Origin: an uncultured bacterium
GTDB lineage: Bacteria > Bacillota > Clostridia > Lachnospirales > Lachnospiraceae
NCBI GenBank assembly: GCA_945871045.1
Contig: CAMBUC010000118.1
Coordinates: forward strand, 1-6,803
Direction: 5' to 3'
DNA: 6,803 bases
Part shown: positions 1 to 5,949 of the stretch, one piece after another
How positions within the stretch are numbered: the first letter of the stretch is position 1
Layout of the letters: each line of letters starts with the position of its first letter
Position numbers and translations under genes: made by a program
The notes under the pieces: model-generated
What the model was told of the DNA's origin: nothing
The model's database searches: none
The model's input: the letters and a program-made list of their open reading frames with translations, nothing else

Positions 1-95
1 TGCAAACCATTTGCCATAGACACGGAAAACGCATCCATGGCAAGGGCCACGCCAAGAGCGATACTTTGAAGCGCTAATTCCAACCAGATTGCCAT
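1..95 (-). CDS. mntP: Manganese efflux pump MntP, N-terminal fragment (runs off the left edge)
   Basis: Only the first 31 codons are in the window; the gene continues beyond base 1. The translation is a hydrophobic first membrane helix carrying MDAFSVSMANG at residues 20-30. That matches the MDAFxxS...G signature of the first helix of MntP (YebN) inner-membrane Mn(II) exporters; the Asp (D21 here) corresponds to an acidic membrane residue conserved in the family. The ATG at 95 is supported by an AGGAGG site at 108-103, seven bases upstream. A SigA-like promoter lies about 130 bases upstream. Family knowledge: MntP exports excess manganese and is often controlled by a yybP-ykoY riboswitch or by MntR, but I see no recognisable form of either in the leader. 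The assignment rests on one helix, so a related small multipass transporter cannot be excluded. Confidence 0.8.
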   Translation of the reverse strand, partial: MAIWLELALQSIALGVALAMDAFSVSMANGL

Positions 96-227
96 TTTTC
101 TTCCTCCTGTTTCTCTTTGCTTTAGAATTGTCGTAACTTTTCAGTACCTTCACAGTTATGATGCAATAATTTAAGAACTGTCACACATAAATGCTTGTTC
201 ATGTCCATATATAATAATCGAAATTAC

Positions 228-257
228 ATTCTATCATCCCCTCATACAAAAAATCAA
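228..257 (-). promoter_or_regulatory. Probable SigA-type promoter for mntP
   Basis: Read on the minus strand, TTGATT (257-252) and TAGAAT (233-228) are separated by 18 bases. The -10 box is preceded by TG plus one base, an extended -10. Transcription would start near 221, giving a leader of about 125 nt before the mntP ATG. The leader is AT-rich and contains one 6-bp inverted pair (ACAGTT/AACTGT at 152-157 and 176-181) with an 18-nt loop, too weak to call a riboswitch. Confidence 0.5.
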
Positions 258-274
258 GAGATAGCCAATAATTA

Positions 275-286
275 GTTCTTAAGAAC
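275..286. repeat. 12-bp perfect palindrome upstream of the mntP promoter
   Basis: GTTCTTAAGAAC is a perfect dyad about 18 bases upstream of the mntP -35 box. Its half TTAAGAAC occurs again at 171-178 inside the mntP leader. This could be an operator, but the palindrome also contains the stop codon of the recombinase remnant, so it may be incidental. Confidence 0.35.
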
Positions 287-452
287 GGGAAATAGGTATC
301 CAGAAAAAACCTGCCAGAAGCCCCTTTCGCCTTAAAATTTCTACCTGAACTTGGTCGAACCGGTCGGCTGTCACAATGCCCTCATGGTGTCCTTCCACAT
401 AATACTGTAAGAGCCCGGAAATCCACATAAACACTGGATTTCCGGGCTCCAT
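279..452 (-). pseudogene. Remnant of a large serine recombinase (Recombinase domain fragment)
   Basis: A 57-codon open frame starts with ATG at 452, one codon (AAA) after the aspS stop and in the same frame, and ends with TAA at 281-279. Codons 15-43 read like the end of the Recombinase domain (PF07508) of Clostridia large serine recombinases: LQYYVEGHHEGIVTADRF followed by DQVQVEILRRKG. The family pattern there is roughly QYYVE-x-x-H-x-x-I-(8)-VQ-x-E-x-x-RR. The catalytic serine resolvase domain, most of the Recombinase domain and the zinc ribbon are absent, so it cannot be an active enzyme. The first 14 codons coincide with the hairpin at 411-449 and are probably not recombinase sequence. 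A weak GAGG lies about 11 bases before the ATG, so coupled translation after aspS is possible. The identification is from memory of family motifs. Confidence 0.6.
411..449 (-). terminator. Probable aspS transcription terminator hairpin with a poor T-tract
   Basis: The arms 449-435 and 425-411 form a perfect 15-bp stem with a 9-nt loop, beginning 6 bases after the aspS stop codon. On the minus strand the stem is followed only by TTACAGTATTATG, a weak U-tract, whereas on the plus strand it is followed by CATTTTTC. It may act in both directions, or the original minus-strand T-tract may have been lost where the recombinase fragment begins. Confidence 0.65.
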
Positions 453-455
453 TTT

Positions 456-2249
456 TCACGCTTCCTCTGCGGCTACGATGGCAATGCCAAGTTCTTCTAA
501 CTGTGTGGTATCTACCGTACCGGGCGCTTCACTCATCAGATCAGACGCATCCTTCACCTTCGGGAATGCCATAACGTCACGGATAGAATCTGCATGCACC
601 ATATGCATGATCATACGATCAACACCGTAAGCGAGTCCTGCATGGGGCGGTACTCCATAAGAGAACGCATCTAACAGGAAGCCAAACTGCTCATGGGCAC
701 GCTCCTTTGTGAAGCCCAGCACCTCGAACATCTTCTCCTGAATATCACTCTGATGGATACGGACAGAACCACCACCGAGTTCCGTACCGTTTAATACGAT
801 ATCATATGCCTTTGCACGTACACTGCCGGGATCGGAATCGATGTTTGCCCAATCCTCTTCCATCGGCATCGTGAAAGGATGATGCATGGCCATAAAACGG
901 TTTTCCTCATCCGACCACTCCAGGAGCGGGAATTCGGTTACCCAAAGGAAATTGTACTGGTTTTCATCGATCAGACCCAGTTCCTCACCAAGCTGTAAAC
1001 GAAGGGCACCAAGTACATTCCAAACGATCTTATTCTTATCCGCAGCGAAAAGAAGCAGATCGCCCGGCTTACCATTCATCTTCGCAACAAGGGCAGCCAG
1101 TTCTTCCTCAGTCATGAATTTGCTGAAAGAAGACTTGTATGTGGCATCCTCATTGATACATAAGTAAGCGAGACCCTTTGCGCCACATCCCTTTGCGAAC
1201 TCAACAAGTTTGTCGATCTTCTTTCTGGGCATGGCTCCCTGACCTTCCACATTGATACCGCGAACGCTTCCGCCGGCTTCCAACGCACCGGTGAATACAC
1301 CAAATCCACAGTCCTTTACAACGTCAGATACATCACACAACTCCATGCCGAAACGAGTATCCGGCTTGTCGCTTCCGAAACGGTCCATGGCTTCTTGCCA
1401 GGGCATACGGGGCAGCGGCAGTTGCACATCTACTCCGATGGCTTCTTTAAAAACATGCTGTAACAGACGCTCATTGACATCTAATACATCATCAATATCT
1501 ACAAAAGATAACTCCATATCCGCCTGCGTGAACTCCGGCTGACGGTCTGCACGCAGATCCTCGTCACGGAAACACTTTGCGATCTGGAAATAACGATCAT
1601 AACCGCTGGCCATCAGAAGCTGCTTAAACAACTGGGGTGACTGCGGCAGCGCATAAAAATGTCCCTGATGAATACGGGATGGCACCAAGTAATCCCGGGC
1701 TCCCTCCGGGGTAGACTTACAAAGGATCGGAGTCTCAATCTCAAGGAATCCTTCCTTTGCCATAAAATCACGCATGAGCATAAGCACGCGGCTTCGAAGC
1801 ATCAGGTTTCTCTGGATATCCGGTCTTCTTAAATCTAAATAACGATATTTTAAACGGGTTTCCTCGTTGGTCTTGCTGTTCTCTTCGATATGGAAAGGCG
1901 GTGTCTCAGACTCGGATAAGATACGAAGGTCCGTTGCGATGACCTCGATGTCACCGGTCTTTAAATTTTCATTTACAGCAGCCGTTCTCTTCTGAACCGT
2001 ACCTACCACTGCAATTACGAACTCGCTTCGTAAGGTTTCAGCCTTTGCAAAGCCCTCGGCTCCGATCTGGGGCTCGTCAAACACGATCTGTAATAATCCG
2101 CTTCTGTCTCTTAAGTCTACAAAAAGCAGACTTCCTAAATTTCTACGTTTCTGCACCCATCCCATAACAGTGACAGTCTCGCCGACATTTGCATTGGACA
2201 CTTCCGTACATCTGTGGGTTCTGTGCAGACCCTGCATTGATTCACTCAT
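456..2249 (-). CDS. aspS: Aspartate--tRNA ligase (AspRS), bacterial type
   Basis: This cytosolic class IIb synthetase charges tRNA-Asp with aspartate using ATP. It has 597 residues, the usual length for bacterial AspRS. Domains in order: an N-terminal OB-fold anticodon-binding domain at about 1-110; a hinge with YRYLDLRRP at 135-143; the catalytic core with the flipping loop STPEGARDYLVPSR (179-192), QSPQ (203-206) and motif 2 FRDEDLRADRQPEFTQ (227-242); a GAD insertion domain at about 285-425; then HHPFTMP (456-462), GGSVRIH (493-499) and motif 3 GLAYGVDRM (538-546). No key residue looks missing. In the OB fold it has RRNLG with Leu38 where non-discriminating AspRS often carry His, which suggests an Asp-only enzyme; that is inference from one position. 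The ATG has AGGAGA five bases upstream, immediately after the hisS stop. It is the second gene of a hisS-aspS operon with an 11-bp gap. Confidence 0.97.
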   Translation of the reverse strand: MSESMQGLHRTHRCTEVSNANVGETVTVMGWVQKRRNLGSLLFVDLRDRSGLLQIVFDEPQIGAEGFAKAETLRSEFVIAVVGTVQKRTAAVNENLKTGDIEVIATDLRILSESETPPFHIEENSKTNEETRLKYRYLDLRRPDIQRNLMLRSRVLMLMRDFMAKEGFLEIETPILCKSTPEGARDYLVPSRIHQGHFYALPQSPQLFKQLLMASGYDRYFQIAKCFRDEDLRADRQPEFTQADMELSFVDIDDVLDVNERLLQHVFKEAIGVDVQLPLPRMPWQEAMDRFGSDKPDTRFGMELCDVSDVVKDCGFGVFTGALEAGGSVRGINVEGQGAMPRKKIDKLVEFAKGCGAKGLAYLCINEDATYKSSFSKFMTEEELAALVAKMNGKPGDLLLFAADKNKIVWNVLGALRLQLGEELGLIDENQYNFLWVTEFPLLEWSDEENRFMAMHHPFTMPMEEDWANIDSDPGSVRAKAYDIVLNGTELGGGSVRIHQSDIQEKMFEVLGFTKERAHEQFGFLLDAFSYGVPPHAGLAYGVDRMIMHMVHADSIRDVMAFPKVKDASDLMSEAPGTVDTTQLEELGIAIVAAEEA

Positions 2250-2260
2250 AATGTTCTCCT

Positions 2261-3511
2261 TTATCTATTAAAAAACTCCTCGAATTCCTCATAACCCTCT
2301 GCGGTCAGTTTTTCTTTCTGGAATTTCTTATTCTTGTTCATGCGCACCACAAGCACCTGCTTGCCCTCTGCACGCTCCGCCTGTGCCTTACCGATCACTT
2401 CTACCAGTTTGTCCGCCGGATAACCCTTCTCGATCAGATATGCCTTTTTCGTGGGCTGTGTAGGGATCTGGAGATGACTCTCCATTAAAAGCAGCACGAT
2501 ACGCTCAAATCCAATGGAAAAGCCACAGGCAGGAACATCATTTCCCGTAAAACGTCCGATCATCTTGTCATAACGTCCGCCGCCGCCGCAGGCTGCACCA
2601 AGTTCCGGCATGACGATTTCAAAGATCGTTCCGGTATAATAACCCATTCCACGAACAAGGGTAGGATCAAATACAAGATCAAATTTTGCGGTCTTTGTGA
2701 CTTCTACTGCATCAATGATCTCCTGAAGGTTCTCATAAACGCCTTCCTCTAAATGATCTGCCAATGTATCTGCAAGATATTTTAATCCGTTTTCAGCGTT
2801 TTCCACACCATCAAACAGACCTAAATATTTATCGATGGCATCCTTTTCAAAGCCTTCTTTTTCCAACTCTTCCGCAACACCCTCTTTACCGATCTTGTCC
2901 ATCTTGTCCAGGATGATGCAGACCGTATCGAAGGATTCTTCTGCGAATCCACTGTAAAGTGCCATCGCCTTTAAGATCCGGCGCTCATTGATATGGATCT
3001 CAAAATTCTCAAACCCGATCCGGCCGATGGTTGTCGTAGTGGCAAGGATCAGTTCGATCTCTGCAAGGTTGCTGGGCTCCCCTAAAATATCGATATCACA
3101 CTGCATGAACTGACGGTATCTGCCCCGCTGCGGTCTGTCTGCACGCCATACATTTCCCATCTGAAGCGCCTTAAAAGGAGCCGGCAGATTGTTTGCATTA
3201 TTTGAATAAAAACGGGCAAGCGGTACGGTCAGGTCATAACGCATACCAAAATCAACAACATCTGCTTCCTCTTTTGCCTCTTCCAGTTTCAGTTTCTCGC
3301 CGCGTTTCAATACCTTGAAGATCAGTTTTTCATTCTCGCCACCCTGTTTGCTGGAGAGATTTCCAATATTCTCCATGCAAGGAGTCTCGATCGGAGTAAA
3401 TCCAAAACTGCGGTAGGTGTCTTTGATCACACCCTGCACGTAATCTCGGATCTGCATTTCCTCCGGCAGGATATCTTTCATGCCGTTTACCGGCTTTTTT
3501 GCTAATGCCAT
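2261..3511 (-). CDS. hisS: Histidine--tRNA ligase (HisRS), variant HisA motif
   Basis: This cytosolic class II synthetase charges tRNA-His. From the chosen ATG it has 416 residues, normal for the family. The catalytic core spans about 1-335: an N-terminal KKPVNGMKDILPEE (5-18), MRYDLTVPLARF (90-101), motif 2 VWRADRPQRGRYRQF (121-135), the HisA motif LVRGMGYYTGTIFE (285-298) and motif 3 within GFSIGFERI (330-338). A compact anticodon-binding domain follows at about 355-416. The HisA motif has Met-Gly where most enzymes have Leu-Asp (RGLDYY), and motif 2 runs into QCDIDI, closer to eukaryotic and archaeal enzymes than to E. coli. The catalytic Arg (R287) is kept. The start is the ATG with AGGAGG six bases upstream. 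The frame extends 20 codons further to a TTG, but that TTG is the first base triplet of the promoter -35 box, so it cannot be the start. The gene is first in the operon with aspS. Confidence 0.96.
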   Translation of the reverse strand: MALAKKPVNGMKDILPEEMQIRDYVQGVIKDTYRSFGFTPIETPCMENIGNLSSKQGGENEKLIFKVLKRGEKLKLEEAKEEADVVDFGMRYDLTVPLARFYSNNANNLPAPFKALQMGNVWRADRPQRGRYRQFMQCDIDILGEPSNLAEIELILATTTTIGRIGFENFEIHINERRILKAMALYSGFAEESFDTVCIILDKMDKIGKEGVAEELEKEGFEKDAIDKYLGLFDGVENAENGLKYLADTLADHLEEGVYENLQEIIDAVEVTKTAKFDLVFDPTLVRGMGYYTGTIFEIVMPELGAACGGGGRYDKMIGRFTGNDVPACGFSIGFERIVLLLMESHLQIPTQPTKKAYLIEKGYPADKLVEVIGKAQAERAEGKQVLVVRMNKNKKFQKEKLTAEGYEEFEEFFNR

Positions 3512-3517
3512 TGTTTT

Positions 3518-3523
3518 CCTCCT
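3518..3523 (-). promoter_or_regulatory. Ribosome binding site of hisS
   Basis: AGGAGG on the minus strand, six bases before the ATG at 3511. It decides that start over the in-frame ATG at 3544 and the TTG at 3571, neither of which has an upstream Shine-Dalgarno sequence inside the transcript. Confidence 0.85.
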
Positions 3524-3542
3524 GTATACTAAAACTCCTTTC

Positions 3543-3571
3543 ATTATATTTTCGGATTGCCAAAAGGTCAA
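3543..3571 (-). promoter_or_regulatory. SigA promoter of the hisS-aspS operon
   Basis: TTGACC (3571-3566) and TATAAT (3548-3543) are spaced by exactly 17 bases, near-consensus for the housekeeping sigma factor. Transcription would start near 3536, leaving a leader of only about 25 nt before hisS. That is far too short for a T-box riboswitch, which many Firmicutes place before hisS. Confidence 0.85.
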
Positions 3572-3613
3572 TACCCCGAACTATAATTTATTTCCATACA
3601 TCAGGAACCCACA

Positions 3614-5176
3614 TCAACGTTCACGTTTGATTTCCAGATAGTAGTGCGGCTCCTTCATGTCCAGATCAACATTGGTGATGCCACCGGCAATATCGAAACC
3701 AAAGTTCTGACGAAGGATTTCAATCGTATCGTAGTTGCTGATCGATGCGGTTTGTCCGGTGAACGTAATGTTGGAACCAAGAGAAGTGACCATATCATAG
3801 CCATCAATTCCGGCATTTTCGCTACCGGAACAATCGTAATCAAAACTGGCATTCTTAAACTGCTCAACCGTTACCTCCACGCTGCTGCCTGCTGGAATAG
3901 TGACTTCAAAACTGAGGTAGAGAATTCTGTCATGGTATGCCACTTCGCTAACAATATCTGTGAGCATACCAAAAGCATAACGCTCTTTCGGATCGGTTCC
4001 TAACGGTCCATAGGCTGTAAAATGTTTTACCATAGCCTGATAGTACATTTCAAAACTGATTTGCTTATCAAGATAGCGATTAAGGTCTCCCTCGTATCGG
4101 TTATCGCTTATCGCGGCATAACTGATTTCCGCAATCTCTCTCAACAGTTCGCCCAAAGTCATCTCTTCTCTGGTTACAGTCGCTGAAGCATCGTCGATTT
4201 CTTCTCCCGGTGTACAACTGCCATCCTGATAACCCTGAAGTTCATAGTTTTCAATATCGTCGCCAATTACAATAAAGAACTTTACATTTTCGCCTTCTTT
4301 GCGGAGGCCGTCACGAATGAAAAAATCACGGAATTCATCTCCGGTATCGGCACGGATGCCACCACCATGAAAGCCCCAGGTCATAATGGATGTTTTTTCC
4401 GGATTGTATTTATAACTCATGCAAAGTGCAGCGGCTTCGTATTCACCTGCGCCATCCGTCAGATCACTCAGTTTATACACAATAACGGGCTGATTGAGAC
4501 GTTCCGGTTCTGTAAAGGCATCGGCAAAGTAACTACCATCTTCCAACAACTCCACATACTCTGTCCAGGAGGTAATGTTGTCCAGATTCAAACTGGATGT
4601 TTCGTCGCTTCCTGACGCTCCCTGAAAGCCGCCGGAATAAGTTCCTGCATGCAAATTCCACTGTACTTCATTTCCGTTCAAGGTGATCACAGGCCACTTC
4701 ACAGTTTGAAAGTTTCCTGCAAACGGATAAACTGCGGTAACGGTAATATCATTCGTCGATGTGTTGGCCAGCTGATACTGATCAGTAACAGTCACACCAC
4801 CGTTGTTGCCCCACACCTGAGTATCTTCTCTATCCTTCTGATAGGCAGAAAAGTCGAAGTCGATCGTTCGATTTGCTTCCAGATTTGTATTGCTCTCCAT
4901 CAGAGTAAGGGGGAAAACAGGACCGGCATAGGACATAAAGACGCTGCCTTCGTCATGCCCACCACCTGCACTCTGCTCCGGAGTTTCATTATCCGGAATA
5001 TCGTGCAGAAAAAATGTAAAACATCCAATCATCAAGACAAGGCAAGCAGCAATCGCAGAAGACCATTTTGCCCAATTGGGAAATCTCACCACTTTCTGTC
5101 TCTGATTCACTTTTGCATCGTGAATAAACTCATCGTCTGCTTCACCGATCATATCAAGTAGATCATTCGTTTTCAT
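3614..5176 (-). CDS. Membrane-anchored exported protein of unknown function, anti-sigma-partner-like
   Basis: I do not recognise a named family. The 520-residue protein has a cytosolic tail of about 37 residues opening with DLLDMIGEADDEFIHDA (5-21). One hydrophobic helix follows at about 38-58 (SSAIAACLVLMIGCFTFF), then a low-complexity linker (about 60-78) and a large exported part. This architecture, with a short acidic N-terminal motif, a single helix and an outside domain, resembles Clostridia proteins encoded beside ECF sigma factors. In those, the tail is thought to hold the sigma factor; here that is inference. The exported part begins SYAGPVFPLTLM (82-93), contains a beta-rich stretch VTVTDQYQLANTSTNDITV (128-146), and ends with HYYLEIKRER. 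Cysteines in the exported part are few (C252, C321, C449). The start is ATG 5176 with AAGGAGG seven bases upstream; a TTG one codon earlier is less well placed. No sigma gene is adjacent. It may be co-transcribed with the flavodoxin-like gene 95 bp upstream. Confidence 0.8.
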   Translation of the reverse strand: MKTNDLLDMIGEADDEFIHDAKVNQRQKVVRFPNWAKWSSAIAACLVLMIGCFTFFLHDIPDNETPEQSAGGGHDEGSVFMSYAGPVFPLTLMESNTNLEANRTIDFDFSAYQKDREDTQVWGNNGGVTVTDQYQLANTSTNDITVTAVYPFAGNFQTVKWPVITLNGNEVQWNLHAGTYSGGFQGASGSDETSSLNLDNITSWTEYVELLEDGSYFADAFTEPERLNQPVIVYKLSDLTDGAGEYEAAALCMSYKYNPEKTSIMTWGFHGGGIRADTGDEFRDFFIRDGLRKEGENVKFFIVIGDDIENYELQGYQDGSCTPGEEIDDASATVTREEMTLGELLREIAEISYAAISDNRYEGDLNRYLDKQISFEMYYQAMVKHFTAYGPLGTDPKERYAFGMLTDIVSEVAYHDRILYLSFEVTIPAGSSVEVTVEQFKNASFDYDCSGSENAGIDGYDMVTSLGSNITFTGQTASISNYDTIEILRQNFGFDIAGGITNVDLDMKEPHYYLEIKRER

Positions 5177-5183
5177 CAATAGC

Positions 5184-5190
5184 CCTCCTT
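5184..5190 (-). promoter_or_regulatory. Ribosome binding site of the exported-protein gene
   Basis: AAGGAGG on the minus strand, seven bases before ATG 5176 and only four before the in-frame TTG at 5179, so it favours the ATG. Confidence 0.75.
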
Positions 5191-5235
5191 ACGTAATTAT
5201 TTTTTAGAGCCCTTCAACTATCTACTCGCAGAAAC

Positions 5236-5260
5236 TTGAAAACTATTGCATGTTGAAAAC
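5236..5260. repeat. Pair of 8-bp direct repeats before the exported-protein gene
   Basis: TTGAAAAC occurs at 5236-5243 and 5253-5260 on the plus strand (GTTTTCAA twice on the minus strand), 17 bases start to start. They lie in the 95-bp gap upstream of the exported-protein gene, where I find no convincing SigA promoter. Same-face repeats at this spacing could bind a regulator or form part of an alternative-sigma promoter; chance in AT-rich DNA is also possible. Confidence 0.3.
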
Positions 5261-5271
5261 ATTTTTTGCGT

Positions 5272-5775
5272 CTACTTTTTTTCCTCTCTGTACCATTGCA
5301 GGACCGCTGCAAGATTTTCCATGCAGACATAACTGGCATCTTTGCTCAACAGTTCCAGCATGCGCTCATCCTGGACAGAGCGCTGCTTTTGTGCAGATAA
5401 TCCTTTTGTGAGCATGGAAATCATCAGTTTGTCCACGCCCTTTAGTTGACTTCTGTCAAAGCCACCCTGAAGAGTAAACAATGGGATATCCTCCGGAATC
5501 GATGTGGCCTTCCGAACTTCCAAGACCAATGTGCCGGTGTCACACAATCCGACACCACAGACGGCGCAAATGGCAAACTGTTTTGCAGCACCGGCGTATC
5601 CTTTGACATGACTTGCATGAATCCAGCCCAGATAGATCACAGGGCTTTTGCCGGGCAACCGGGCTGCTGCTTCATCATAAGAATAAACCGGAAGGCCGGT
5701 TTCTTTTCCTAATAAAAGCGCGTATTGCCGGGTGTGACCCGTTTTTGACGTGTAAATTATGGCAGATGGTTTCAT
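5272..5775 (-). CDS. Short flavodoxin-like protein
   Basis: This 167-residue protein begins with a flavodoxin-type first strand and phosphate-binding loop, IIYTSKTGHTRQYA (6-19), with the S/T-x-T-G-x-T pattern that grips the FMN phosphate. VIYLGWIHASHVKGYAGAAK (46-65) matches the second core strand of the family, and IPLFTLQGGFD (97-107) a later one. The fold suggests an FMN-binding electron carrier or quinone/menaquinone-type reductase in the cytosol; substrate and partner are unknown. A C-x2-C-x4-C cluster (C70, C73, C78) sits in AICAVCGVGLCDTG; I cannot tell whether it binds anything. The start at ATG 5775 has AAAGGAGG ten bases upstream. The in-frame ATG at 5814 has no ribosome site and falls at the predicted transcription start, so it was not used. 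A SigA promoter precedes the gene, and no terminator is visible before the next gene. Confidence 0.8.
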   Translation of the reverse strand: MKPSAIIYTSKTGHTRQYALLLGKETGLPVYSYDEAAARLPGKSPVIYLGWIHASHVKGYAGAAKQFAICAVCGVGLCDTGTLVLEVRKATSIPEDIPLFTLQGGFDRSQLKGVDKLMISMLTKGLSAQKQRSVQDERMLELLSKDASYVCMENLAAVLQWYREEKK

Positions 5776-5785
5776 AGATCCCCAG

Positions 5786-5793
5786 CCTCCTTT
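5786..5793 (-). promoter_or_regulatory. Ribosome binding site of the flavodoxin-like gene
   Basis: AAAGGAGG on the minus strand, ten bases before ATG 5775. The spacing is slightly long but this is the only strong site nearby, and it decides the start against ATG 5814. Confidence 0.7.
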
Positions 5794-5822
5794 GGTTTGA
5801 TTGTAAAATTCCATTGGTTTTT

Positions 5823-5851
5823 ATTTTATCACATAATAGAAAACAGACCAA
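5823..5851 (-). promoter_or_regulatory. SigA promoter of the flavodoxin-like gene
   Basis: TTGGTC (5851-5846) and TAAAAT (5828-5823) are 17 bases apart on the minus strand, with TG plus one base before the -10 box. Transcription would start near 5816. The -35 box lies inside the inverted repeat at 5840-5876. Confidence 0.65.
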
Positions 5852-5876
5852 TATCACACGGATATCAGCCTGTTTT
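5840..5876. repeat. Interrupted inverted repeat over the flavodoxin -35 box
   Basis: Outer arms AAAACAG (5840-5846) and CTGTTTT (5870-5876) and inner arms ATATC (5851-5855) and GATAT (5861-5865) form a symmetric stem with a 4x4 internal loop and a 5-nt loop. Read on the minus strand it ends in CTGTTTTC, so it could be a weak terminator for the upstream nuclease transcript. Because it overlaps the -35 box, it could instead be an operator. Nothing else is evident between 5877 and 5949. Confidence 0.35.
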
Positions 5877-5949
5877 ACACGGAAACGATCGCTCCGAAAA
5901 ATTTACATCTACTTTGAAATGAAAAGAATTCGTTAATTGTTTTCAAGAC

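Noticed and set aside
96..227. yybP-ykoY manganese riboswitch before mntP
   Set aside because: The conserved GGGGAGUA-type segments and the paired domains are not visible in the AT-rich leader.
3512..3571. N-terminal extension of HisRS by 20 codons to a TTG at 3571
   Set aside because: The TTG is part of the -35 box TTGACC, the -10 box lies inside the extension, and the ATG at 3511 has its own AGGAGG and matches the usual HisRS start.
3572..3613. Terminator between the exported-protein gene and the hisS promoter
   Set aside because: Only a 4-bp TTCC/GGAA pairing is visible and there is no T-tract, so no terminator is called.
4649..5161. 170-codon open frame on the plus strand
   Set aside because: It is antisense to the exported-protein gene, its composition is unlike a protein, and it has no recognisable motif or ribosome site. 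The same holds for the other plus-strand frames at 886-1167, 1252-1542, 3644-4003, 4367-4615, 5446-5712 and 5937-6254.
5776..5814. N-terminal extension of the flavodoxin-like protein to ATG 5814
   Set aside because: It has no ribosome binding site, lies at the predicted transcription start, and flavodoxins begin close to the first beta strand, as the ATG at 5775 does.
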